A stretch of 64,000 bases of DNA from Anagrus nilaparvatae (Eukaryota > Arthropoda > Insecta > Hymenoptera > Mymaridae). The position numbers and the translations under genes were made by a program. Location: assembly GCA_022575985.1 (NCBI GenBank), contig JAKSXM010000272.1, positions 27,545,501 to 27,609,500 of the forward strand. Reading direction: 5' to 3'. Numbering within the stretch: position 1 is the stretch's first letter; every line of letters starts with the position of its first letter. Under the pieces are notes generated by a model that searched no databases, was not told the origin of the DNA, and was given only the letters and a program-made list of their open reading frames with translations. This document shows, piece by piece, positions 21,106-34,752 of the stretch.

Positions 21106-24100
21106 ATGAGCTGGCAGGATTACGTAGACAAGCAGCTGCTCGCTTCCAAGTGCGTCTCAAAAGCAGCAATTGCTGGACATGACGGAAACCTCTGGGCAAA
21201 ATCCGAAGGTTTCGATGTAAGTTTAATTATAAATTGTTTTGCAAATCAAGTAAAATAGTTTTGAACAAAAAGACAAACAGTCAAGAAACCGGCTAAAACT
21301 CGAGCGCGCGCTGATAATGTAACCGTTCTTTTCCCTCTCCCCCTACGCGTCTTATTTTGTGAATATTTTTTGATAAAAATTTAAAAAAGTTGATAATTCA
21401 GGATTAAAATTTATAATTTTCTTTGTAATAAAATATAATTGGCAAGAAAAGATTTCATCTAACACTTGCATACTTTGTAATACAGAGAGAAGATGAAAGG
21501 CGATTTTAACCTCAATCGCACTTTTGGGTTGCGAATTTCGTACATAATTTATGTACTTGCATATAATATAATGGTGCCACGTCAATGGATTTTAATTGTG
21601 CAAAATTTTAATTAGCATAAAACTATATTAGAATATTTATCAAAAATAATATATTTGTTAAAAGTATTTAATTTTTTTTATTCTGATTGCACGCGCATAC
21701 TTCGTATGAATCCATAGATGGACGCGAATGTATATCTTTCTCTCTTCATTATCCATATGCTGGTGCTTTTCGCTCCTGTTCCCTCTCGTGTGTATCGATC
21801 GTTTCCTCGTAACCGGCGTGCGTGCATGCGTTTCCATATATACACATGCACGAGGACACTGAAAGTGTAAAAATATACGAATTCGTTACTTATTCATGCA
21901 AAAAATTGTTTTATAACTTGTTTATTGTTTATTTTCTAAATTATTTTTCGAATGTCATCATTTTAATCGAATTCTTCTTTATTTCTGTATTTTATTCAAA
22001 GGCAAATTTTATTTTAATGAAAGGAAATTTTTGGAAGTATGAAGAGCGCGCGCGCGTTCGCTTTGATTCTTACGAAGAGAGTCCTGAAATTTCGAGAAAA
22101 CGGGAGAGAATGCGAGGAGTATAAAATACTTTTTTTTTAACCATGGGGTGTGGCAAATATAAAGATATAAAAAATAAATATAAATAAATAAATTGGTTAA
22201 ACAGAAGAGATGAATGGAAAAACTTGTTTTAAAAAGATTTGTTTTATTTTGAAAAAAGAAAAAGGCGAAAACGGAGCACACAGATTATTTGTGTGAATCG
22301 GAGTCTCAAAGGCATTACAAACGAAATACCGAAAATAGACACGGCTCTGGTTTTTCCTCTTGCGTATATAACCGATGACGAATCGTGCAATTCGCGTGTC
22401 CCCTCAAGGGAAATTTATTTAATTTTATACAAAAATCTTTAAACACGTGTAAAAATTAATTAATTATATTTTTTTATTATTTATTAATTGCACGATTAAA
22501 AAAAATTCATAAATAAACAATTTTTTGCAAAAATTAAAAAAAAAAATTTTATTAAGCAATATCAAGTGTACATAAACGTGCTAATGAACGGAGACCATAA
22601 AGAGAATGTAAAAATTCTCTGATGGTGAATTTCTTTCTTTGTCTTTTTATCTTTCTCTCGTTTTTTCTTTTGTATGCCGGAAATTAGTAAAAGGACGCGG
22701 CGAAAAAGGTTAATTTTTGATTATTTAAAATCAAATATTACATAAAAATTTTAAAATAAATTATGACTTTTTAATTTTTTTAAAAAATCTTGAAATTTTT
22801 GAATAAATATTAAAAGAACGATAATAATAATAAGTAGTAACAGACAGCAGCTGCACTTGAGAGCGCGCGTGTTCTGTTCTCATTGAAAGAAAACGTGAGA
22901 ATACAAGAGAGAAAATTTTGATCTCTCTTTCGAATGGCTGCCAAAATGGCGGCAGCCGGCCGGCTGGGCAGCAACACTGAAACAGTGCCGTATGCAAAAA
23001 TTTTGCCAAAAATCATGTTAATTTGAATGCTACCTAACTTTTAACTAAATTAAAATTTTGATCATGCGTTAAACTACAATTTTTCCGACAATAAATTTAG
23101 CGAAAAAATATGCGAAATTCTCTATTTTAAATTAAATTCAATAAATTTTGTTAATTTATATAGCTAATTAAGCTAGGTCAAGTTAAATTATTTTGTTTGC
23201 CAAATTTGTCTAATAAATTGTGATTTTTAAAAAAATAATAAAATAATCCCATATATAGGATAATCTAGATTATCATAATAGATCATTTGCTGAGCTCGTA
23301 GAAGTGAGTGACTACAACTTATGGATTAAAAACACTCAATTAAAAGATTAAAATTTTTCTTTGAATTTATTTTAGCCACAGTTTTATAAATTTCTAGAGA
23401 TTATGCAAACAAATTACTTGGCTTAAAATTTTCATATTTTCTGTTTAATTAATGTTTTTACTTTTAAATTATAGCAGGGGATTTGTTATTAAGGAATTGG
23501 AAAATTTCAAGGTTTTTTGGCCAATGTTATTTTTTTGAAATTTAAAAAAAAATTTTTGGGTACAAAATAAATATAATAGCAGTGGAGAAGAACATAAAGA
23601 GATAAATAAAAAAATTTATCTTATCTAATAATTATTATGTGAATGTATGAGTAAATATTTATTTAACATAAAATTTTTTCTTTGTCTTTATTTAATTTAA
23701 AAATTAAATTATCAAAAATTTCATATTACTGTAAAATGAAGAACAAAATTTTTTCAATTCACAAAAAATTTTTTAAAAAATTAACGTATTTTTTTAAATA
23801 CAAAGTCATCATCGTGTGTATTACATATTATTATTATTACGTTTACCAGGTCACGAAAGTGTAACACACACACACACACATATTATATTCAAGTTCATTA
23901 ACCTTAATTGCCAATATAGAAAAATAAATCTGGATGCATTAAATACCTTATTTTGTAATTCCATTCAAGATTTTTAATAAAAAAAAATTTCTGTTTTCTA
24001 AACCTCTATAAGTATTGTGTGCCTACTTTGCCAACATTATTTTTGCAATGTTTATTTATATATAAAATTTATTTTTATATATAGGAATCAAATTAAAACA

Positions 24101-27100
24101 AGTATAAATACGTCATGTACACACACATACAGACAATGTGTTGATAATAATAATAAAAAAAAAGTTTGTGATTCATCTGTAGCACGTCCGTCGTTAAAAA
24201 AGAGGGGGGTAATGTATAAAAAAGGGGAGAAAAAATATACATGTTTTTTGTAAAAAGATGATTTTTATAAAACAGTAAAGTAATTCAAAAATTAAGTGCC
24301 CGGATACTTAATTGAAAGAGATTTTTTTAATATTTCTTCGATAATTAATTTTATTAGGCACTTGGAGATTTTTTATGGGCTTTTAAGTGTTTAATCGTCA
24401 GAACCAAATGTGTGGGATTTTAAAACATCTTAATTATGTTATTGATATATTTATTAAGTCGTTAATATTTTATGATATTATAAGAAAAAAATGTTCAAGT
24501 AAATAATCAAAGTTTTAATTGCAGAGTTTGACGAAGGAATATTTTTGGCTAGTGATTAAGAGAAGTTGTTATGTTGAAAATTGATAATATTTGAGCTAGC
24601 AATTATTCCAAGATATGACATTTGAAGACAACTTCTTACTGATTTCAAAGAATCACAGTACTGGTGGAAGAGATTGATCCAAAGCAATCTCTGAAAAAAT
24701 GCTAGATAATCAAGCAAATTTCAAGTAAAGGTTTGAATTTCAATTGAATTTTTAAGCAATTTGAGTAAAGTGCAAGCAGAGCAATCTGATAGTACGAGTA
24801 TTAAGATTGTCTGAGAGATTGTCATTTGTTGCACAGGAATTAACTACTGCTTTATTTTGGATTTATTAAATAAAAAAGCATTTGTTTTAATATCAGGATT
24901 GAACCTAAGTTATTTTTATTCACTTATTTAAAAATACGCAAAATGTGCAAAAATTTATAATGAAGTACACATTTATAGAGAAGAATAGACTGAGGTATAA
25001 CATTCTGCAATTGGCTGGAAGACTTGACGAGAATTTGAGATTTGGTAAAATGAGAAACAAGACACTTCATAGAATGGAGCCATCATTAGGAACTCTACCT
25101 ACTCCTAAAATAACATCCTTCTGAGCGATTATTATCAAATCTCTCATCCAAGCTCTCATCAATTCTTTATTTATTTCAGATTAGCTGATAGAAATTCACT
25201 GTGAACCAAAAATTTGGGTTTCAAGTGAAACTTAATCTAAAATTTTAATAAAGTAAAATTAAATAATCAAATTTACGATTATGAATTTCTCATCAAATGC
25301 AATAATTTAATGGAAATTCTCGGATTTTAAAAAATCTAACTGAAAAGTCTTGAGGAAATTTTCAATGACATTGAAAAATAATTTAGCAAGGTAATAGAAA
25401 AAAAGTCGAAATGCTTTTAGACTACTAATTTTGGTGAAAGGCAAGAAGACAAGAGCCAAGTTTTTCTATCCTTTTTGTAAAATACTTTTAAAAATTATTT
25501 AGAAATTTTTGCAGACAGTAATATCCAGAGTAATATCTGAGAATTTAAATCAAGGATTTTTATTTTTGAGAGAAGAGAAAATTTAAGAAGAAAGATTCGA
25601 AGAAAGGCTCGAAGAAAGGGGAAGAGCTTTTATATTGTAACAAATCAACTGTTTTTGTATAAGTATTGCATCAGCTGAAAAATTGAGAAAAATTGTTTTT
25701 ACTTGCTTGTTAAAATTGGCTAATCATTGAACAAGAAAGCGGTTACTTAAAAATATTGCAGAAACCTTACAGTGATCTGAAAGTGATAAGGTAAAACACA
25801 TAATGAATGGCTCAAAATCAAGTTTGGAGTGGCTACAATATAGATCATCTGTATAAAATTCTTGAGGGAATTCTTGTATCATGCACTTCCAATTCTAAAT
25901 GCTAAAATTGTTAATTCTAAATTTAATTAGTTGATTATAAAAAAACTCACTCAGGTACAACAGGAAAATGGGTTTTATAAGGAAAATGTGAGAAAAAAGA
26001 TAATTAAAGTTGATATTGTCCAGATAGACTTGGGAAATTGGAATTATGTAATTCAAAATCAATATTGGAATAGGGAAAAAAGTAGAAAGAGTAAAATAAT
26101 TCAAGTGCTGGCTAATAGCAAACAAGGCGAAATACAAAGATAATTCATAAAAATATAAAGCAAATTAAAATATTTGAAAAATAATTCGTCAAAGTACATG
26201 AATAAATCCGAGAACAAATCAGAAAAAATTTTAATATTGAGCAAATTATTTCCATAAAAAAACCGAGACTTAAATTTCAAAAGAAACATGAATGGAGTTC
26301 AAAAAGCATTCAATAATATTCTCCTTCAATTATTTTTTTATTTTTTGGACTGATTTTAACATAGTAAATTAATTTTTTGTCAGTCAAAATCGCATCCCAT
26401 CTTGGTAGACCAAAGATAGAAAGCTTTAATTAAGTTTAAGGGATTATTTTACATTCTAAACCAAGTTGAAAACATAGTTTAATTTCTGTTTAATTTTCCT
26501 TAAAATTGAAAATCGCAATTATGAACAAAATCTTGAATAAAATTGTAATTACATCGTGACCTCGTTCGTGACAATTCATTGACAATTTAAATAAATTATA
26601 ATTTAATTAAAAAATTTTTTGCTGAATAACTAAAATATTTTTTAATTAATTTGACATAAAATAATTTTGCAAATTTCTTCCAATTTATTCTTTATTTATC
26701 TAGCCCAATAATTTTCCCTAATATTTATCTTCACCAAAAATTCTTAAATTTCCATTTAAAAATTAAACTAGTAAACACACAAGTATAAATAATTCTTATT
26801 TACAGAACCTATTTTTTACAACAATTAAATAAACAACCAAGATTCATAAAAATTGATTTATATATTTTTTTATCATCTCAGATGATCAGATCGAATTTGC
26901 AATTCGTCATGATTAAATACATAAATAACATTACATGATGAGCCATATCAAATTTAATTTTATTATTCTTCTATGCTTCAATAAATTATTTATTGATTTT
27001 TCTCTTTAACCAAGAGCAGTAAACAACCTAAACAAGATCAAAAATTTTTTAAATTATTTCTGTGTCATGGAAAATATTGAATTTTACTATTCTGTTACAA

Positions 27101-27903
27101 ATAATTATTTTTCTGTATTTAATAATTCTAACCTTGATAAATTAATGAGAATTTATGATTATTTAATTATTGTTTATTAAAATAAATAATTATGAGGATT
27201 ATTAACATAAAAATGTTAACTTTTTTGTGTCTAAGTAAAAAAAACACATATATATCAACAAAAACAACAACACTTGTTACATAAATTAAGTATATATTTA
27301 GGCTGGTGATGATAATAATCTAACTTATTTTGTTTCTTTTCTCTTCACACTTTCATGCATAATCCACTTATAGATCTTTTTACACACATGTTGAGAAAAA
27401 AAAATAAAACTGCAAGTGTTCTTTTTTGCAAAAAATTACTAAGTTTAGAATTTTTCAATTGACCTTGAGTGCTTTCTTGAACAAGTGTTGGAGTTAAAAA
27501 TTACAATACTTGAATAATAAATAATTATTTTTATTGACGAGGTTATTAATTGAAAACTATTAGATTCTATGACTGTTTGTCTTGTATATTACAACCTAAC
27601 CTATAAAAAACTAATTTATTGATTTATTTTTAGGTAAGTAAAGAAGAATTGGCAAAATTAGCTCTAGGATTCGACGAACAAGATACATTAACGTCCTCAG
27701 GTGTAACATTAGCTGGTAATAGGTATATTTATCTATCAGGTACAGATCGTGTTATAAGGGCAAAATTGGGTAAAGTTGGTGTACATTGCATGAAAACAAA
27801 TCAATCCGTTGTTGTATCATTATACGAAGATCCAATACAACCACAGCAAGCTGCATCAGTTGTTGAAAAATTGGGAGATTATCTTTTATCATGTGGCTAT
27901 TAG
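21106..27903 (+). CDS. chic: Profilin (chickadee), actin-monomer-binding protein
   Basis: Profilin binds G-actin, poly-proline and phosphoinositides and delivers actin-ATP to formins and Ena/VASP. Two coding exons, 21106-21216 and 27634-27903, join in phase 0 to give 126 residues, the normal insect length. The start is [13 protein letters not shown], followed by [15 protein letters not shown]. Exon 2 carries the actin/PIP2 surface ([21 protein letters not shown]) and ends [11 protein letters not shown], with the C-terminal aromatic for poly-proline binding. The intron position corresponds to that of arthropod profilins. The 6.4-kb intron begins with patches of CpG-containing, GA-rich sequence that may hold enhancers or a second promoter. 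Exon 2 itself opens with GTAAGT, a perfect splice-donor hexamer. The 3' UTR runs on with several AATAAA from about 27930. Confidence 0.98.
22855..22990. promoter_or_regulatory. GC-rich GAGA/YY1(Pho)-motif cluster in profilin intron
   Basis: Within about 135 bp I see GAGAGCGCGCG (22859), AAGAGAGAAAA (22907), TCTCTC (22922), AATGGC (22933) and CAAAATGGCGGC (22942), which matches the YY1/Pho consensus, followed by the palindrome GCCGGCCGGC. This combination (GAGA factor plus Pho sites) resembles Drosophila Polycomb response elements or strong promoters. The function is unproven and motifs were found by eye. Confidence 0.35.
23864..23880. repeat. (AC)n microsatellite
   Basis: Perfect AC dinucleotide run in the profilin intron. 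Confidence 0.9.
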
Positions 27904-30900
27904 GTTAGGACATATATAACTTTTTTTTTAAATAAAATATTAAATGTAACACCTATACATACATACATACTACTACTACTATAATAAACAATTTTTTTTA
28001 TTATATTTATATATTTATATTAAATATATAAAAAAACAAATGAATCATTTTTTTTTCTTTCTTTCTTCCTATATTATATTAAATAAAATGCAATTGTTGA
28101 TTTTATTTTTTACAATAAAATATTATTTTGTATTATAATTCTCAAAATATAAGATTATTTTATGCAATAAAATTTTCAAAAAACTAATATAATTTTATTT
28201 TTATATGTAATTAATTATTTTGAACACACTGTCTTTATAAATTCATAGTTATGTGAGCGTAAAATAGTCTGTTTTTTTTCTTTTTGTAAAATTTTTTTTC
28301 TAAAAAATACACTTGTAAAAATAGAGTATCATGTCACTCGTTTTATTTAGTTTTTTTTTTTTTAATAAAAATTAAATAATTTCATTCAGTAATTTGTTTT
28401 GAGTTTATTGATTCTTTCATTAATTTTTTTGATTTGTAAAAATTTTGAGTGGATATTTTGGAAGACTAGGATGGATAAGTAATAAAAGTAAATTTAAAGG
28501 AGAGGTTCAGAATGCAGAATTAAAAATTAGAAAATTAATTTTATGGAGATTACATTCTTGAAATTTTGGATTTAGAATAGCGACTGTTAATTAATGTTTT
28601 AACATGCAATTTATTAGGTTATTTTCTGTTAGCCTGCAATTTAACCGGAAAATTCCTGTTCTCTACAGAGATTTTTCACATCTAACAAAATCTGGGCACC
28701 AAATTAATCGCCTCTGGAGATTACAATATGCCTCTGTTAGGTTTGTCCGAGGGTTTGTCTGTGACATCAAGTTCTCATCCAGAACTTCAGCTGATAGACT
28801 AAAGGCTGCGTCTAATTATCCAAAAATTCTGAATAAATAACCTGAAAATTTTAAAAACTTTTTTTCAAAGATTTCACTCACAATAACTTAAATATTAAAT
28901 TTAAATCTTATAAAGTACTAAAAAAAAAGTTTGAAAAAAATTTTTAATATTCAGTGCAGAGTGCAGAAAAGAAAGCAAAAAGAAACTTCTAATCGAGGTT
29001 CAAAATATTTTTTTTTCGTAAATGTGTGAGTGCATTTTACATAAAAAATTTCTGAGTAAATAAAATAGAATAAAACTCGGAATAAAACTTGGGTGGTTGA
29101 ATGTAAAACTCAAAATCAAATATTTATCTATGTGCAGTAAATATTTACAATATTCTCCAAAGCTAAAAACTTGACTGTCTCAAAAGCATAATTCAAATTT
29201 ATTGTACCCAAAAGAACTTACACACCACCCTCTCCGGATAGGGTCACCTCTAAAAATTTGAATTGTAACTACTACAAGGGGTCATTTATTAATTACCCAA
29301 AAGTAAAGTCCATCCCTTTGAAGTAAAGAATATGAAGAATAAATTAACGTTATTTGCTTCCTTCTAATTCACTATATAACAATCAGACATTAGTAATCCA
29401 AGGTAAATAGCAACTATTAACAGTCTGCAGTCCGTACTAATACCAAGCAGCATAACCTTACTTTTAATCATCTTATAGAAACAATTTTTTTGCTTTATGA
29501 TTATAATAAATGATGTTTCATTAGTTCATTCAAGTAAGTTGATACAGATTGACAGTCTGAAAGTAATTAACATAACTATATAAATTATTCCAAGTAAAAT
29601 ATATAATTAATCACTTAATATTGCAGTATGGAAAATTCCACTTCATCGAGGATAGAAAATAATTTAAGAATTAATCGAATTAATTAAAAGTAGTGGCATT
29701 TGGCTAGAAAATTATGTTATTTGATATGTTTTGGTTTTAGAAAATATTTCAAAGTCTTATTTTAAGTTACTTTTGATGACTTAAATATTGGCACTAATTT
29801 GAAAACAAAAGTAAAATCTGATCTTGAATTTTCTAATAAACAACTTTTTCTTTATTTTATACTTCTGGATTCTAAAATTTATATCTTCAAAATAATTTAT
29901 TTTTACAAAAAAATCTCAATTCACTTTAATCAATAATCATATCAACCCTCGTATCAACCAATTGATTTAAAAAATTTTCAAATAATATCAGATTCTGTAA
30001 TCTTAATTGCATTTACTAATTATAACAAGTGTTTTTTAACAAAAAAGTATATCAAATTATATCTGACAGCTCTCGTGACAACTAAATAATTTTTATAAAA
30101 ATTTTTATAAAACACTTTACTTTTTGAAAAATATATTTATCAGATATACACTGTTTTTGGCATTTGCAAATACCTACTCATTTATGCATGTTTGCGATGT
30201 TTGGCCTTAAATTAACTCTAATTATGATATATGTTTCTACATTGTCTGACATTGTCTCTTTTAATAATTTACAAATTATACTACACAATAATTCATCATA
30301 GTAGTACGAATTCATTTCACATTTATAATACTCATTTTCTCAGATTATCTGAAAATTTATAATATTTTTTTATTAATTTTGTTCAATTGGTTACCCATAG
30401 TTAATTTATAAATTGTTATTTTAGTACTGAATTAAAATTTTAAGATTTTTGGTAAAATTTGCTGCAAGTAAAACTTAAAGTCATTTTAAAATCTATAAAT
30501 TCACTGGTTTATGCACAATTTCTTGATCTCATTGAGTTACTTCCAGGATTACTCTTAAAATGGAAAACACTCAAATCCATCTGATTCTATACATTCATCG
30601 ACGTTCCAGTCAATTGAATCCTACTCTTTCTGAATATTTTTTCTAAGCTTAGCTTTCTTTCCATCTACCTGATTCTAGATAATGAAAAAAATACCTTCAA
30701 ATATACACCTTATTCAACCCAACAACTCTTGACCCTGTATAACCTCCCATAAAATAAAACAAGTAGGTATAAAACTTCTTAATAATTTTCTCATCAAAAT
30801 CGACTAAATAAATTAAACTCAAAAAATATTACCCACCTAAAAATACTACATAACCAATAAATTTCAAAGACAATATATTTCCCGTTACAAAATTGATACG

Positions 30901-31699
30901 ATTAGACAATCCCATTAAATTTTAGTTGTCATTGTAACGTTTAGATCAAATATTTATGGGTGTTTACCTGTCAAATACATAATAAAATTATTTTTTATAG
31001 ATTATTATTAAAAGATGACCAGACAAAATAATAATTGAGGACATATTACTATTGTTCCATACGGATAATGGATTTACTTTTTATGACGTATTAAGTTTTT
31101 ATTTGCAATGTCAGATCTTTTTTTTTTTTATTTATTAAAAGTTTTTGATTCTTTTTAAAGATTATTATAAGTTAGAGTAGTTGTAGAAAAAACAATTACT
31201 CAAGCAACTAAAAGTTTTTAATGTTTTTTACTGTTGTTGAAATTGTTTTTTAACAATAAAAATTTAGTAATGTCATTTAAGTCTTAATAAATTGCTGAAT
31301 ATCATTTTTTTCTTAGTAAAAAAATTGTGTTTTTTACTTACTTTTTACTTTAAAGCAAATCTTCAATTTTACCCGAAAATTTTACAATTTTAAGAGCGCA
31401 GTTTACCTTGAAAGATAACATTTTTATAATTAGCAAATTTAGAAACATTTGAGATTGAATTAAATATCCTAAACAAACGAGATCAATTTAATTATATAAA
31501 GAGAAATTGTCTTTAAATGGTCATTGAATTTCATTTTTCACCGTTCAACCCTTGCCAATTAGCTTACTGTATATCGTGTGTCTCCACGCATCATTGCATT
31601 ACGCCAAATTGATACTCTGTAAAGCATAGTCTTTGAATTTCCAAGCAAGGAAAATTTTAAAATGCTTAATTCAGTATTTGAAATCTAAATAGTATATTT

Positions 31700-31875
31700 A
31701 CAGCTTGTGCCAAAAGTAAAGAATGCCTCAAATCGCACGTAAATTAATATGTAAATTATTATATTTATGGCCAAGGGCCGTATAAAATTTTTCTAAGTCA
31801 GTGGCGAAAAAAGACGTCTTTATCGGCTAGGAAATATGTCCTTTCTCTCGTGCTTTCTAGCCGCTGACCAAAAAT
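31700..31875 (+). repeat. Dispersed hairpin repeat, copy 3
   Basis: CCAAAAGTAAAGAATGCCTC and AAATCGCACGTAAATTA match the inverted copy near 3770. The downstream part CCGTATAAAATTTTTCTAAG with GTCAGTGGCGA (about 31797) and a closing GCCGCTGAC (about 31860) repeats the second module of copy 1. Its conservation across 28 kb identifies a dispersed family. Confidence 0.5.
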
Positions 31876-32819
31876 TCGATTTTTTTTACCATCGTATAAA
31901 AAAGAATATTTTTTAATTTGGGTAATGAATAAGCGCTCTAAAGCAAAAAAGTAAATATTTTAGTAAAATTCGAGGTAAAATTTTAAATAATCGGTTTTTA
32001 ATTCTTTATTTTTCTTATTACTTATAATTACAAAAAAAAATTAAAATATTGCGTCCAGGAAATTACGTAATTATATATAAAGAATAATATACTATAAAAA
32101 ATTAAAAAATTTAATTATAAAAATAAATATTTGTTATAGCTTTGGAATTATATTTTTTTGCTATTTTTTTATTTCTATTGAATTGCAAAAATATTTGTTT
32201 TGAAAATTTTAAATTTTTTTAAACTTTTGTTTTGGAAAGTCGTAATAAAATTGAAAAAAATAATGATTGTCTATTAAATTTTAGCCAAATTTCAATGAAT
32301 ATTTGATATTGATTAATGATTTTTGACATTTATATTATACTAGTTGCCTCTAGATCGCTTTGGCACCCACAGCGCACCCCACCGGAACCCTGCAACTTGA
32401 TTTTTTTAAAAAGGTTGTTTTATTTTTTTTACCCGAAGTATTATCTAAAATGTACTGATTCATAAAAATTATGGGCATAGAAACATAGATAGCTAATTAG
32501 TGATCAGCGATACAAAGTTTCGTTACCCTTCCCTAGGATCCACAAGTAGTCGTTGCTTCCTTCGACTATCCTTTTTAGGGCTCTCTCTGATAATAGCTGT
32601 TCAAGCTTCTTTTAGTTACTATATTGATTTACTAAATAAGTGACTTGTAAGAATTATAATTCTTGCAAGCAAAATGCCTTCGCAAGAGTACATAATCAAA
32701 GACATCCAAGATTGATATTGGTTGATTATTGAAAAATAAGAAATTTTAGGTTTGAAATACATTTTATATTTCTACTTAATTTACTACATTGTATTAATGT
32801 ATTAAACAATGTATTAATG

Positions 32820-33230
32820 ACTTATTTGAAACCACTTGGACGGCTTCAAATGCACTATTTGCCACCAAGATAGCAAAATTCTATACTTTTGGCCAAGACT
32901 CAATTGTACGAACGGAAATCCTGCTGGTTTTGGAAAGTCACCTGGGTGACCTTCTTGAAACCAGGCTAAACTCTTATACTTTATTCTACGAAGCTTTCTG
33001 ATAATATACCCAAAGTTTAGCCCCATTGTCCAGAGGGGAGGTACATCACTCCAAAAATTTAGGTCACCCAGGTGACCAAATTGAAACCAGGCTAGATCTT
33101 AACACTTGAATTTCTTCATCATCAAAGACTTGCAGCTAAAGCGATATTACGGAGATGCTGTTCTGAGCCCTGTAATACGGCCGTAATTTAAGACCCTGGG
33201 TGTGCCCTTTTTGAAACCAGGCTATACACA
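32820..33230. repeat. Degenerate ~126-130-bp tandem repeat
   Basis: TTGAAACCAGGCTA recurs at 32955, 33081 and 33211. It is preceded each time by a CACC..GGTG-type block (CACCTGGGTGACC, CACCCAGGTGACC and a decayed CCCTGGGTGTGCC). Spacing is 126 and 130 bp. Between the markers the copies have diverged heavily. There is no open frame beyond 70 codons, and that frame has no recognisable content. Confidence 0.6.
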
Positions 33231-34662
33231 TAACTCTAAAATTTGACTTTTAGGGAATTTTTGAACCAAAATACCGTCAAATTCACCTCTTTAGGCAAGT
33301 TGGCATAGGCCATATATTTGAAATATACGTTTATTATAGTGAAAAGAAAACGTGTGTAAAATTTGGTCTAGTTTCATTTGGCTCATCTGGGTAACTTAAA
33401 TTTTGGGAAGGGTTATAATACCCCGAATACCCCCTTAAATAATTGTTTTTAGCTTATTTTCTTGGTGAATACTAAGGATTCTAACACCCAAAAAATTTTT
33501 GAAATAAATATCAGGCCAATTTATATGCTAAACAATTTATTCATTATGAATAAATGAATTAAATTTTTCTATTAGCTTGACGAATATTTGGACAAGTTCG
33601 CAGTATATTTACTTTTCAATCAAAAAAGCTATAAATCAAATGAGTTTTTATGAAATTCAGTTTTTTTTTTTTAATTAAATTGATTTTTTATTGATTGATG
33701 TTTTGGAGTTTTATGTGACACTTGGGATAATTTTTAAGTTCTAGTGAAATTATTGTAATGTTAGCCTTTTTATAAATTGTTATAAACTAAAAATCTAAAG
33801 ATTAAGTAATAAAATATTTTCTGAAAAAATTTTCTTTGCACTATTAGATGTCAAGTTTTTATTCCGATTTGTTATTATTGTACATATCAAACCAGAACAA
33901 CAAAGACCAAAAAGAACCTGCTCTCATTTACTGAATCTCTCCATTACTAATATTTATAAAAAAAATTAAATAAAAAATTCTGCCAAAACAACCATAATTT
34001 TTGCAATTTATAATATCTTAATCACGCATATTTTAAATAATTTAACATTGAAAAATCAACAATGCATAAAAATTTATTATTATTAAAAAAAATAACGCTT
34101 AAATTAAAACGAAGGCGTTAATATATGATACAGGAAGAGAAGAAAAATTTATATTTTTAAGTATATCAATTTCTTAAAATATGTGAACTTGAAAATTGAA
34201 TAAATTTTTTGTTATTATAAACGAACTTGAAAAATTTTTGTTGTTTTTCATATTCAAAGAAAAAATTGATTATTAGCCAAAAATATATTTTTTATTTATC
34301 AATTTAATTTTTTTTGTTACAGTTACTTCGTAAACAACCAAGAACAATTAAAAAAAAGAAGAAAAAAAAATTAATCAACTGCTAAACTCGTATTTTAATT
34401 AAGAAGCTGATCTATAAACAAAACAATCAATTTAAAATTTATAAAAAAAAAATTGTTGTGGATGATAGAATTTTTTTTTTTTTTTTTACTAATAAATGTG
34501 AATATAAATAGACGAAAAAATATGATGATTGATAAAATTTTGTATAATTTCAAAATAACTGAAATTTGAAGAATTTATGATTATGTTGAAAGAGCGTGAT
34601 TTGATATAATTAATTAAATAAAACAAAAAAAAAAAAAATAAAAAAAAAAAAGTAAAAAAAAA

Positions 34663-34752
34663 ATGGATGATGAGCAGATTGAAGAAGAAACTGTGGTGGG
34701 CCCGTGGCCACAGGAGGGCTCGAGCCTTTTTATCTCTCTATATATAAATTAG
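34663..34752 (+). other. GC-rich islet with a 29-codon ATG frame
   Basis: After a long A-run an ATG in context AAAATGG opens MDDEQIEEETVV, then GPWPQEGSS, and stops at TAG (34750). The centre is GC-rich (GGGCCC, GTGGCCAC and GGCTCGAGCC, three short palindromes in a row) in otherwise very AT-rich DNA. There is no splice donor to extend it. It may be a micropeptide frame, a regulatory islet or nothing. Confidence 0.2.

Larger units (their letters stand above)
21217..27633 (+). other. chic: Profilin intron 1
   Basis: The donor GTAAGT is at 21217 and the acceptor TTTTTAG ends at 27633. The first 1.8 kb is unusual for the window: islands with CpG and GA repeats occur near 21300-21350, 21690-21850, 22045-22120, 22290-22400 and 22855-22990. 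A (CA)n microsatellite lies at 23864-23880. The rest, roughly 24,300-26,300, is less homopolymeric and purine-skewed but has no convincing exon. Short frames there are ordinary chance frames. Confidence 0.7.

Noticed and set aside
28604..28840. 78-codon plus-strand frame after profilin
   Set aside because: No signal peptide, domain or splice partner. The composition is more mixed than that of neighbouring frames, but nothing else supports it.
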